Of a stretch of DNA of 64,000 nucleotides, positions 40,481-52,480 are shown piece after piece; the stretch's first letter is position 1; each line of letters opens with the position of its first letter. The stretch comes from Antedon mediterranea (lineage: Eukaryota; Echinodermata; Crinoidea; Comatulida; Antedonidae). Below the pieces are notes generated by a model, which was given only the letters and a program-made list of their open reading frames with translations, was not told where the DNA came from and did no database searches. The DNA is taken from assembly GCF_964355755.1 (NCBI RefSeq), contig NC_092671.1:22100001-22164000 (forward strand), given 5' to 3'. A program made the translations under genes and the position numbers.

Positions 40481-42990
40481 ATTTTCGAAAAAACTTGGTT
40501 ACACAAAAACATCAAAGTGGATAAAATCACATTATAAACCGTTTTAGACCATTTTGAGCATTTCGATAACACATTTCACACAAAAACATCAAAGAGCAAA
40601 AAATAGCTTAATATCGTATTTAAAAACGTTTTAAACCATTTTGAGCATTTCGACAAAACTTTTTCACACAAAACACCAAAGTGTACAGAATAGCTTAAAA
40701 TCGCATCTGGAGACGTTTTAGACCATTTTGGGATTTTCGATGAAACTTGGTTACGCAAAAACATCAAAGTGCTTAAAATCACATTATAAACCGTTTTAGA
40801 CCATTTTGAGCATATCGATAAAACTTTTTACACAAAACACCAAAGTGCTTAGAATAGCTTCAAATCGCATTTGGAAACGTTTTAGAACATTTTGTGATTT
40901 TCGAAAAAACTTGTTAACATAAAAACATAAAAGAGCACAAAATAGCTTAATATCGTATTTGGAAACGTTTTAGAACATTTTGTGATTTTCGAAAAAACTT
41001 GTTAACATAAAACACCAAAGTGTACAGAATAGCTTCAAATCGCATTTGGAGACATTTTAGACCAATTTGTAATTTCCGAAAAAACTTGTTAACATAAAAA
41101 CACCAAAGTGCTAAGAATAGCTTCAAATCGCATTTGGAGACATTTTAGACCAATTTGTGATTTTCGAAAAAACTTGGTTACACAAAAACATCAAAGTGCT
41201 TAAAATCACATTATAAAACCGTTTTAGACCATTTTGAGCATTTCGATAACACTTTTCACACAAAAACATCAAAGAGCATAAAATAGGTTAATATCGTATT
41301 TAAAAACGTTTTAGACCATTTTGAGCATTTCGACAAAACTTTTTCACACAAAACACCAAAGTGTACAGAATAGCTTAATATCGTATTTAAAAACGTTTTA
41401 GACCATTTTGTGATTTTCGAAAAAACTTGTTAACATAAAAACACCAAAGTGCTTAGAATAGCTTCAAATCGCATTGGGAGACGTTTTAGACCATTTTGTG
41501 ATTTTCGAAAAAAACTTGTTAACATAAAAACACCAAAGTGCTTAGAATAGCTTCAAATCGCATTTGGAGACGTTTTAGACCAATTTGTGATTTTCGAAAA
41601 AACTTGGTTACACAAAAACATCAAAGTGGATAAAATCACATTATAAACCGTTTTAGACCATTTTGAGCATTTCGATAACACATTTCACACAAAAACATCA
41701 AAGAGCAAAAAATAGCTTAATATCGTATTTAAAAACGTTTTAAACCATTTTGAGCATTTCGACAAAACTTTTTCACACAAAACACCAAAGTGTACAGAAT
41801 AGCTTCAAATCGCATCTGGAGACGTTTTAGACCATTTTGTGATTTTCGATGAAACTTGGTTACGCAAAAACATCAAAGTGCTTAAAATCACATTATAAAC
41901 CGTTTTAGACCATTTTGAGCATATCGATAAAACTTTTTACACAAAACACCAAAGTGCTTAGAATAGCTTCAAATCGCATTTGGAAACGTTTTAGAACATT
42001 TTGTGATTTTCGAAAAAACTTGTTAACATAAAAACATAAAAGAGCACAAAATAGCTTAATATCGTATTTGGAAACGTTTTAGAACATTTTGTGATTTTCG
42101 AAAAAACTTGTTAACATAAAACACCAAAGTGTACAGAATAGCTTCAAATCGCATTTGGAGACATTTTAGACCAATTTGTAATTTCCGAAAAAACTTGTTA
42201 ACATAAAAACACCAAAGTGCTAAGAATAGCTTCAAATCGCATTTGGAGACATTTTAGACCAATTTGTGATTTTCGAAAAAACTTTGTTACACAAAAACAT
42301 CAAAGTGCTTAAAATCACATTATAAAACCGTTTTAGACCATTTTGAGCATTTCGATAACACTTTTCACACAAAAACATCAAAGAGCATAAAATAGGTTAA
42401 TATCGTATTTAAAAACGTTTTAGACCATTTTGAGCATTTCGACAAAACTTTTTCACACAAAACACCAAAGTGTACAGAATAGCTTAATATCGTATTTAAA
42501 AACGTTTTAGACCATTTTGTGATTTTCGAAAAAACTTGTTAACATAAAAACACCAAAGTGCTTAGAATAGCTTCAAATCGCATTGGGAGACGTTTTAGAC
42601 CATTTTGTGATTTTCGAAAAAACTTGTTAACATAAAAACATCAAAGTGTACAGAATAGCTTCAAATCGCATTTGGAGACGTTTTAGACCATTTTGTGATT
42701 TTCGAAAAAAACTTGTTAACATAAAAACACCAAAGTGCTTAGAATAGCTTCAAATCGCATTTGGAGACGTTTTAGACCAATTTGTGATTTTCGAAAAAAC
42801 TTGGTTACACAAAAACATCAAAGTGGATAAAATCACATTATAAACCGTTTTAGACCATTTTGAGCATTTCGATAACACATTTCACACAAAAACATCAAAG
42901 AGCAAAAAATAGCTTAATATCGTATTTAAAAACGTTTTAAACCATTTTGAGCATTTCGACAAAACTTTTTCACACAAAACACCAAAGTAC
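40480..42990 (+). repeat. 1.1-1.2 kb higher-order repeat, three partial or full copies
   Basis: The private variant AAAGAGCAAAAAATAGC occurs at 40,591, 41,700 and 42,897, giving spacings of 1,109 and 1,197 bp. The difference of 88 bp is exactly one class A monomer: the one with ACATCAAAGTGTACAG is absent between 41,500 and 41,530. CACATAAAAGAGC and TTTGTAATTTCC variants are also shared by the first two copies. Confidence 0.82.
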
Positions 42991-43990
42991 TTAGAATAGC
43001 TTCAAATCGCATTTGGAGACGTTTTAGACCATTTTGTGATTTTCGAAAAAACTTGTTAACACAAAAACACCAAAGTGTTTAGAATAGCTTCAAATCGCAT
43101 TTGGAGACGTTTTAGACCATTTTGTGCATTTCGATGAAACTTGGTTACACAAAAACATCAAAGTCACATTATAAACCGTTTTAGACCATTTTGAGCATTT
43201 CGATAACACTTTTCACACAAAAACATCAAAGAGCACAATATAGCTTAATATCGTATTTAAAAACGTTTTAGACCATTTTGAGCATTTCGACAAAACTTTT
43301 TCACACAAAACACCAAAGTGCTTAGAATAGCTTCAAATCGCATTTGGAGACGTTTTAGACCATTTTGTGATTTTCGAAAAAACTTGTTAACATAAAAACA
43401 CCAAAGTGCTTAGAATAGCTTAAAATCGCATTTGGAGACGTTTTAGACCATTTTGTGATTTTCGAAAAAACTTGTTAACACAAAAACACCAAAGTGTTTA
43501 GAAAAGCTTCAAATCGCATTTGGAGACGTTTTAGACCATTTTGGGATTTTCGAAAAAACTTGTTAACATAAAAACACCAAAGTGCTTAGAATAGCTTCAA
43601 ATCGCATTTGGAGACGTTTTAGACCATTTTGTAATTTTCAAAAAAACTTGTTAACATAAAAACACCAAAGTTCTTAGAATAGCTTCAAATCGCATTTGGA
43701 GACGTTGTAGACCATTTTCTGATTTTCGAAAAAACTTGGTTACACAAAAACATCAAAGTGGTTAAAATCACATTATAAACCGTTTTAGACCATTTTGAGC
43801 ATTTCGATAACACTTTTCACACAAAAACATCAAAGAGCACAAAATAGCTTAATATCGTATTTAAAAACGTTTTAAACCATTTTGAGCATTTCGACAAAAC
43901 TTTTTCACACAAAACCCCAAAGTGTAAAGAATAGCTTCAAATCGCATTTGGAGACGTTTTAGACCATTTTGTGATTTTCGAAAAAACTTG

Positions 43991-43994
43991 TTAA
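43991..43994. other. TTAA target-site copy, left
   Basis: The class A word CTTGTTAACATAAAA is split here: CTTGTTAA lies to the left of the element, and TTAACATAAAA resumes at 45,104. A TTAA on both sides is expected for elements that duplicate this tetranucleotide. Because TTAA is palindromic and the ends begin with A, a TA duplication with a one-base-longer inverted repeat fits equally well. Confidence 0.8.
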
Positions 43995-44022
43995 AATGGA
44001 CCTGAAATGGATTTTCGATTTT
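43995..44022 (+). repeat. Left terminal inverted repeat of the TTAA element
   Basis: 28 bp starting AATGGACCTGAAATGGA and ending TTTCGATTTT. It matches the reverse complement of the right end at 27 of 28 positions, the mismatch being at position 18. Confidence 0.9.
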
Positions 44023-44140
44023 TTTCATTTTAGAATGATGTTTTGGGGGCTATTAGGTGTTGCTATAATGTATATTGTTACAAAATATAAATTGGCCCTT
44101 TTTGGGGAAAGCCCCATTTGAAAATCAAAAAAATTCGCGG

Positions 44141-44150
44141 GTGACGTCAC
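44141..44150. promoter_or_regulatory. CRE-like palindrome GTGACGTCAC inside the element
   Basis: A perfect 10 bp palindrome that contains TGACGTCA, the textbook cAMP-response or CREB/ATF site. A second partial copy, GTGACGTCG, lies near 44,888. A chance occurrence cannot be excluded and no transcript is known from the sequence alone. Confidence 0.35.
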
Positions 44151-44824
44151 TTTGCGAATATATTCCTATCCCTCCAATGGACAATTTGCAGTTTTTTGGC
44201 TATAACTCTTAAAAAATGCTTGTGCATTTGCAGAAACGTATTTAGAATTTTTTTAGATAAAATTATTACCGTATAAACGGTTATTCATCGAGTATATGAC
44301 GATTTAAAATCTTAAAATCAACGGGTTTTTTCTGGCAATACCGAAGTTGGCCTGGCAACGTTGTCCGGGATACAGCTCCGTGCGCAATGATGCGTATCCA
44401 TATTTTCCGTTCGTGTATTTTGTATATCGTTCGTAATTTATACTGCTAAAATGTGTTAGTTTCTTTAGTTTTTAGTTTAGCAGAATTAAATTAGTAATAT
44501 GAGATGATAATTTATTTGTCACGAATCAGGCAGTTCGAAAACGAATTTTATTCATATTTTACTTTGGCTTGACAATGAGCGCAGCAAGTTGTTGATATCG
44601 CTTTGGTCCTTGGATGCACATGAAACGGAGCCTCGCCGCATGATGTGGGTGGTGGATCGACTCCGCGCGCTGGATTGGGGGCCTAGGCCTAGTAAAGGTT
44701 TGGGAGGTAGGCCTTCTAAATTCGGGTTTTAGAACAAACGAAGTACATTTTAGGGACCTATATTTCAACAACATTAGATATTGAATAAATTAGTATTAGT
44801 GTCAACGCTTCGCGTATCTTTCCA

Positions 44825-44920
44825 GGCCGTCGATCATTCACTGACTATCGGGCGGCATACACGCTCTCGATATCATCGTGTGTATATGTGACGTCGTGAA
44901 TATAGAGGCTTCCGACGGCC
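44825..44920. repeat. Imperfect fold-back inside the element
   Basis: Nested complementary words in the right order: GGCCGTCG (44,825-44,832) with CGACGGCC (44,913-44,920), ATTCAC (44,836) with GTGAAT (44,896), and CATACACG (44,856) with CGTGTGTATATG (44,877). Together they suggest a hairpin of about 96 bp with bulges. Whether it folds stably was not computed. Confidence 0.45.
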
Positions 44921-45075
44921 GTTGAAATAGAATATTGCAATGGCGTGAGTAATTTTCGCTAATTTACCATGGTATCTTAAAATTTCGTTTTTACTCAAAA
45001 TACTATACATTTTGTTTTTATTTGTATGGGTTTGTGTTAATTTGATACATTTAAATAACATGTGTGAATTTCTTG

Positions 45076-45103
45076 AAAATCGAAATTCCATTTCAGGTCC
45101 ATT
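45076..45103 (-). repeat. Right terminal inverted repeat of the TTAA element
   Basis: Reverse complement of the left end (27 of 28 positions). It ends in CAGGTCCATT immediately before the right TTAA. Confidence 0.9.
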
Positions 45104-45107
45104 TTAA
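45104..45107. other. TTAA target-site copy, right
   Basis: Followed directly by CATAAAAACACCAAAG, the expected continuation of the class A monomer interrupted at 43,991. Confidence 0.8.
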
Positions 45108-46259
45108 CATAAAAACACCAAAGTACTTAGAATAGCTTCAAATCGCATTTGGAGACGTTTTAGACCATTTTGTGATTTTCGAAAAAACTTGTTAACATAA
45201 AAACACCAAAGTTCTTAAAATAGCTTCAAATCGCATTTGGAGACGTTTTAGACCATTTTGTGATTTTCGAAAAAACTTGTTAACACAAAAACACCAAAGT
45301 GTTTAGAAAAGCTTCAAATCGCATTTGGAGACGTTTTAGACCATTTTGGGATTTTCGAAAAAACTTGTTAACATAAAAACACCAAAGTGCTTAGAATAGC
45401 TTCAAATCGCATTTGGAGACGTTTTAGACCATTTTGTAATTTTCAAAAAAACTTGTTAACATAAAAACACCAAAGTTCTTAGAATAGCTTCAAATCGCAT
45501 TTGGAGACGTTTTAGACCATTTTGTGCATTTCGATGAAACTTGGTTACACAAAAACATCAAAGTGCTTAAAATCACACTATAAACCGTTTTAGACCATTT
45601 GAGCATTTCGATAACACTTTTCACACAAAACATCAAAGTGAACAGAATAGCTTAATATCCAATTTAAAAACGTTTTAGACCATTTTGAGCATTTCGACAA
45701 AAACTTTTTCACACAAAACACCAAAGTCCTTAGAATACCTTCAAATCGCATTTGGAGACGTTTTAGACCATTTTGCGATTTTCGAAAAAACTTGTTAACA
45801 TAAAACACCAAAGTGCTTAGAATAGCTTCAAATCGCATTTGGAGACGTTTTAGACCATTTTGTGATTTTCGAAAAAACTTGTTAACATAAAAATATCAAA
45901 GTGTACAGAATAGCTTCAAATCGCATTTGGAGACGTTTTAGACCATTTTGTGATTTTCGAAAAAACTTGTTAACATAAAAACACCAAAGTGCTTAGAATA
46001 GCTTCAAATCGCATTTGGAGACGTTTTAGACCATTTTGTGATTTTCGAAAAAACTTGTTAACATAAAAATATCAAAGTGTACAGAATAGCTTCAAATCGC
46101 ATTTGGAGACGTTTTAGACCATTTTGTGATTTTCGAAAAAACTTGTTAACATAAAAACACCAAAGTGCTTAGAATAGCTTCAAATCGCATTTGGAGCCGT
46201 TTTAGACCATTTTGTGATTTTCGAAAAAACTTGTTAACATAAAAACATCAAAGTGTACA

Positions 46260-49200
46260 GAATAGCTTCAAATCGCATTTGGAGACGTTTTAGACCATTT
46301 TGTGCATTTCGATGAAACTTGGTTACACAAAAACATCAAAGTGCTTAAAATCACATTATAAACCGTTTTAGACCATTTGAGCATTTCGATAACACTTTTC
46401 ACACAAAAACATCAAAGAGCACAATATAGATTAATATCCTATTTAAAAACGTTTTAGACCATTTTGAGCATTTCGACAAAACTTTTTCACACAAAACACC
46501 AAAGTGCTTAGAATACCTTCAAATCGCATTTGGAGACGTTTTAGACCATTTTGTGATTTTCGAAAAAACTTGTTAACATAAAAACATCAAAGTTTACAGA
46601 ATAGCTTCAAATCGCATTTGGAGACGTTTTAGACAATTTTGTGATTTTCGAAAAAACTTGTTAACATAAAAACACCAAAGTGCTTAGAATAGCTTCAAAT
46701 CACATTATAAACCGTTTTAGACCATTTTGAGCATATCGATAAAACTTTTTACACAAAACACCAAAGTGCTTAGAATAGCTTCAAATCGCATTTGGAAACG
46801 TTTTAGAACATTTTGTGATTTTCGAAAAAAACTTGTTAACATAAAAACATCAAAGTGCTAAGAATAGCTTTAAATCGCATTTGGAGACATTTTAGACCAA
46901 TTTGTGATTTTCGAAAAAACTTGTTAACATAAAAACACCAAAGTGCTTAGAATAGCTTCAAATCGCATTAGGAGACGTTTTAGACCATTTTCTGATTTTC
47001 GAAAAAACTTGTTAACATAAAAACACCAAAGTGCTTAGAATAGCTTCAAATCGCATTTGGAGACATTTTAGACCAATTTGTGATTTTCGAAAAAACTTGG
47101 TTACACAAAAACATCAAAGTGGATAAAATCACATTATAAACCGTTTTAGACCATTTTGAGCATTTCGATAACACATTTCACACAAAAACATCAAAGAGCA
47201 CAAAATAGCTTAATATCGTATTTAAAAACGTTTTAAACCATTTTGAGCATTTCGACAAAACTTTTTCACACAAAACACCAAAGTGTACAGAATAGCTTCA
47301 AATCGCATTTGGAGACGTTTTAGACCATTTTGTGATTTTCGAAAAAACTTGTTAATATAAAAACACCAAAGTACTTAGAATAGCTTCAAATCGCATTTGG
47401 AGACGTTTTAGACCATTTTGTGATTTTCCAAAAAACTTGTTAACATAAAAACACCAAAGTTCTTAAAATAGCTTCAAATCGCATTTGGAGACGTTTTAGA
47501 CCATTTTGTGATTTTCGAAAAAACTTGTTAACACAAAAACACCAAAGTGTTTAGAAAAGCTTCAAATCGCATTTGGAGACGTTTTAGACCATTTTGGGAT
47601 TTTCGAAAAAACTTGTTAACATAAAAACACCAAAGTGCTTAGAATAGCTTCAAATCGCATTTGGAGACGTTTTAGACCATTTTGTAATTTTCAAACAAAC
47701 TTGTTAACATAAAAACACCAAAGTTCTTAGAATAGCTTCAAATCGCATTTGGAGACGTTTTAGACCATTTTGTGCATTTCGATGAAACTTGGTTACACAA
47801 AAACATCAAAGTGCTTAAAATCACATTATAAACCGTTTTAGACCATTTGAGCATTTCGATAACACTTTTCACACAAAAACATCAAAGAGCACAATATAGA
47901 TTAATATCCTATTTAAAAACGTTTTAGACCATTTTGAGCATTTCGACAAAACTTTTTCACACAAAACACCAAAGTGCTTAGAATACCTTCAAATCGCATT
48001 TGGAGACGTTTTAGACCATTTTGTGATTTTCGAAAAAACTTGTTAACATAAAAACATCAAAGTTTACAGAATAGCTTCAAATCGCATTTGGAGACGTTTT
48101 AGACAATTTTGTGATTTTCGAAAAAACTTGTTAACATAAAAACACCAAAGTGCTTAGAATAGCTTCAAATCACATTATAAACCGTTTTAGACCATTTTGA
48201 GCATATCGATAAAACATTTTACACAAAACACCAAAGTGCTTAGAATAGCTTCAAATCGCATTTGGAAACGTTTTAGAACATTTTGTGATTTTCGAAAAAA
48301 CTTGTTAACATAAAAACATCAAAGTGCTAAGAATAGCTTCAAATCGCATTTGGAGACATTTTAGACCAATTTGTGATTTTCGAAAAAACTTGTTAACATA
48401 AAAACACCAAAGTGCTTAGAATAGCTTCAAATCGCATTAGGAGACGTTTTAGACCATTTTCTGATTTTCGAAAAAACTTGTTAACATAAAAACACCAAAG
48501 TGCTTAGAATAGCTTCAAATCGCATTTGGAGACATTTTAGACCAATTTGTGATTTTCGAAAAAACTTGGTTACACAAAAACATCAAAGTGGATAAAATCA
48601 CATTATAAACCGTTTTAGACCATTTTGAGCATTTCGATAACACATTTCACACAAAAACATCAAAGAGCTTAATATCGTATTTAAAAACGTTTTAAACCAT
48701 TTTGAGCATTTCGACAAAACTTTTTCACACAAAACACCAAAGTGTACAGAATAGCTTCAAATCGCATTTGGAGACGTTTTAGACCATTTTGTGATTTTCG
48801 AAAAAACTTGTTAATATAAAAACACCAAAGTACTTAGAATAGCTTCAAATCGCATTTGGAGACGTTTTAGACCATTTTGTGATTTTCGAAAAAACTTGTT
48901 AACATAAAAACACCAAAGTTCTTAAAATAGCTTCAAATCGCATTTGGAGACGTTTTAGACCATTTTGTGATTTTCGAAAAAACTTGTTAACATAAAAACA
49001 CCAAAGTGCTTAGAATAGTTTCAAATCGCATTTGGAGACGTTTTAGACCATTTTGTGCATTTCGATGAAACTTGGTTACACAAAAACATCAAAGTGCTTA
49101 AAATCACATTATAAACCGTTTTAGACCATTTGAGCATTTCGATAACACTTTTCACACAAAAACATCAAAGAGCACAATATAGATTAATATCCTATTTAAA

Positions 49201-49640
49201 AACGTTTTAGACCATTTTGAGCATTTCGACAAAACCTTTTCACACAAAACACCAAAGTGCTTAGAATACCTTCAAATCGCATTTGGAGACGTTTTAGACC
49301 ATTTTGTGATTTTCGAAAAAACTTGTTAACATAAAAACATCAAAGTTTACAGAATAGCTTCAAATCGCATTTGGAGACGTTTTAGACAATTTTGTGATTT
49401 TCGAAAAAACTTGTTAACATAAAAACACCAAAGTGCTTAGAATAGCTTCAAATCACATTATAAACCGTTTTAGACCATTTTGAGCATATCGATAAAACTT
49501 TTTACACAAAACACCAAAGTGCTTAGAATAGCTTCAAATCGCATTTGGAAACGTTTTAGAACATTTTGTGATTTTCGAAAAAACTTGTTAACATAAAAAC
49601 ATCAAAGTGCTAAGAATAGCTTCAAATCGCATTTGGAGAC
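46260..49640 (+). repeat. 1.3-1.5 kb higher-order repeat with a chimeric A/B monomer
   Basis: Three copies share a fused monomer in which a class A head (TGCTTAGAATAGCTTCAAAT) runs straight into the class B tail (CACATTATAAACCG). The landmark lies at 46,681, 48,151 and 49,434, giving spacings of 1,470 and 1,283 bp. The same fused join in all three shows that one unequal exchange was later amplified. Confidence 0.8.
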
Positions 49641-50979
49641 ATTTTAGACCAATTTGTGATTTTCGAAAAAAACTTGGTTACACAAAAACATCAAAGTGGT
49701 TAAAATCACATTATAAACCGTTTTAGACCATTTTGAGCATTTTGATAACACTTTTCACACAAAAACATCAAAGAGCACAAAATAGCTTAATATCGTATTT
49801 AAAAACGTTTTAGACCATTTTGAGCATTTCGACAAAACTTTTTCACACAAAACACCAAAGTGTACAGAATAACTTAATATAGTATTTAAAAACGTTTTAG
49901 ACCATTTTGTGATTTTCGACAAAACTTTTTCACACAAAACACCAAAGTGCTTAGAATACCTTCAAATCGCATTTGGAGACGTTTTAGACCATTTTGTAAT
50001 TTTCGAAAAAACTTGTTAACACAAAAACACCAAAGTGTTTAGAAAAGCTTCAAACCGCATTTGGAGACGTTTTAGACCATTTTGGGATTTTCGAAAAAAC
50101 TTGTTAACATAAAAACACCAAAGTGCTTAGAATAGCTTCAAATCGCATTTGGTGACGTTTTAGAGCATTTTGTAATTTTCGAAAAAACTTGTTAACATAA
50201 AAACACCAAAGTGTTTAGAATAGCTTCAAATCGCATTTGGAGACGTTTTAGACCATTTTGTGCATTTCGATGAAACTTGGTTACACAAAAACATCAAAGT
50301 GCTTAAAATCACATTATAAACCGTTTTAGACCATGTTGAGCATTTCGATAACACTTTTCACACAAAAACATCAAAGAGCACAATATAGCTTAATATTGTA
50401 TTTAAAAACGTTTTAGACCATTTTGAGCATTTCGACAAAACTTTTTCACACAAAACACCAAAGTGCTTAGAATAGCTTCAAATCGCATTTGGAGACGTTT
50501 TAGACCATTTTGTGATTTTTGAAAAAACTTGTTAACATAAAAACATCAAAGTGCTTAGAATAGCTTCAAATCGCATTTGGAGACGTTTTAGACCATTTTG
50601 TGATTTTCGAAAAAACTTGTTAACATAAAAACACCAAAATGTTTAGAATAGCTTCAAATCGCATTTGGAGACGTTTTAGACCATTTTGTGATTTTCGAAA
50701 AAACTTGTTAACACAAAAACACCAAAGTGATTAGAATAGCTTCAAATCGCATTTGGAGACGTTTTAGACCATTTTTTGCATTTCGATGAAACTTGGTTAC
50801 ACAAAAACATCAAAGTGCTAAAAATCACATTATAAACCGTTTTAGACCATTTTGAGCATATCGATAACATTTTTCACACAAAAACATCAAAAAGCACAAT
50901 ATAGCTTAATATCGTATTTAAAAACGTTTTAGACCATTTTGAGCATTTCTAAAAAACTTTTTCACACAAAACACCAAAG

Positions 50980-52480
50980 TGCTTAGAATAGCTTCAAATC
51001 GCATTTGGAGACGTTTTAGACCATTTTGTGATTTTCGAAAAAACTTAACATAAAAACATCAAAGTGCTAAGAATAGCTTCAAATCGCATTTGGAGACATT
51101 TTAGACCAATTTGTGATTTTCGAAAAAACTTGGTTACACAAAAACATCAAAGTGCTTAAAATCGCATTATAAAACCGTTTTAGACCATTTTGAGAATTTC
51201 GATAACACTTTTCACACAAAAACATCAAAGAGAACAAAATAGCTTAATATCGTATTTAAAAACGTTTTAGACCATTTTGAGCATTTCGACAAAACTTTTT
51301 CACACAAAACACCAAAGTGTACAGAATAGCTTAATATCGTATTTAAAAACGTTTTAGACCATTTTGAGCATTTCGACAAAACTTTTTCACACAAAACACC
51401 AAAGTGCTTAGAATACCTTCAAATCGCATTTGGAGACGTTTTAGACCATTTTGTGATTTTCGAAAAAACTTGTTAACATAAAAACACCAAAGTACTTAGA
51501 ATAGCTTCAAATCGCATTTGGAGAAGTTTTAGACCATTTTGTGATTTTCGAAAAAACTTGTTAACATAAAAACACCAAAGTGCTTAGATTAGCTTTAAAT
51601 CGCATTTGGAGACGTTTTAGACCATATTGTGATTTTCGAAAAAACTTGTTAACATAAAAATATCAAAGTGTACAGAATAGCTTCAAATCGCATTTGGAGA
51701 CGTTTTAGACCATTTTGTGATTTTCGAAAAAACTTGTTAACATAAAAACACCAAAGTGCTTAGAATAGCTTCAAGTCGCATTTGGAGCCGTTTTAGACCA
51801 TTTTGTGATTTTCGAAAAAACTTGTTAACATAAAAACATCAAAGTGTACAGAATAGCTTCAAATCGCATTTGGAGACGTTTTAGACCATTTTGTGATTTT
51901 CGAAAAAACTTGTTAACATAAAAACACCAAAGTGCATAGAATAGCTTCAAATCGGATTTGGAGAGGTTTTAGACCATTTTGTGATTTTCGAAAAAACTTG
52001 TTAACATAAAAACACCAAAATGTTTAGAATAGCTTCAAATCGCATTTGGAGACGTTTTAGACCATTTTGTGATTTTCGAAAAAACTTGTTAACACAAAAA
52101 CACCAAAGTGATTAGAATAGTTTCAAATCGCATTTGGAGACGTTTTAGACCATTTTGTGCATTTCGATGAAACTTGGTTACACAAAAACATCAAAGTGCT
52201 AAAAATCACATTATAAACCGTTTTAGACCATTTTGAGAATATCGATAACATTTTTCACACAAAAAAAAAGCACAATGTAGCTTAATATCGTATTTAAAAA
52301 CGTTTTAGACCATTTTGAGCATTTCGACAAAACTTTTTCACACAAAACACCAAAGTGCTTAGAATAGCTTCAAATCGCATTTGGAGACGTTTTAGACCAT
52401 TTTGTGATTTTCGAAAAAACTTAACATAAAAACATCAAAGTGCTAAGAATAGCTTCAAATCGCATTTGGAGACATTTTAG
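50980..52480 (+). repeat. Repeat of 1,376 bp marked by a shared short deletion
   Basis: CGAAAAAACTTAACATAA, missing three bases of the usual CTTGTTAAC, occurs at about 51,044 and 52,420. The flanking B, C and D monomers carry similar ATATCGATAACATTTTTC variants on both copies. Only one full period is visible. Confidence 0.65.

Larger units (their letters stand above)
1..43990 (+). repeat. AT-rich satellite array, main block, forward orientation
   Basis: Uninterrupted tandem repeat that enters from the left edge. Recurrent words are ATAGCTTCAAATCGCATTTG, GACGTTTTAGACCATTTTG, TTTTCGAAAAAACTTG and CATAAAAACACCAAAG. Successive copies of GTTTTAGACC lie 78-88 bp apart (for example at 590, 678, 756, 842, 929 and 1017). 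Four monomer classes follow recurring orders, which gives nested higher-order repeats. Together with the two blocks to the right, length divided by period suggests about 660 monomers in the window. No open frame exceeds about 80 codons here and none resembles a protein. The strand label is arbitrary and only marks the orientation relative to the inverted block near the right end. The family itself is not one I recognise. Confidence 0.97.
43995..45103. mobile_element. Non-autonomous DNA transposon with TTAA target duplication
   Basis: A 1,109 bp insert that interrupts one class A monomer. Its ends are inverted repeats of 28 bp with a single mismatch, starting AATGGACCTGAAATGG. It is flanked by TTAA on both sides, and removing one TTAA plus the insert restores a perfect monomer. 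TTAA duplication is known for the piggyBac and Kolobok superfamilies; the ends do not begin with the CCC typical of many piggyBac elements, so I cannot choose. If the duplication is TA, Tc1/mariner-like elements are also possible. The interior is visibly richer in CpG and GC than the satellite. It has no frame above about 72 codons and no recognisable transposase, so the element would depend on an enzyme from elsewhere. The satellite order is collinear on both sides, so the insertion did not rearrange the array. Confidence 0.85.

Noticed and set aside
44559-45091. Two minus-strand frames of 71 and 72 codons inside the TTAA element
   Set aside because: No transposase or other known domain. One overlaps the right inverted repeat, and the lengths are expected by chance in non-coding DNA of this composition.
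45590-51394. Minus-strand frames of 60-82 codons in the second satellite block
   Set aside because: Same cause: runs of B, C and D monomers. The peptides are versions of the satellite translation.
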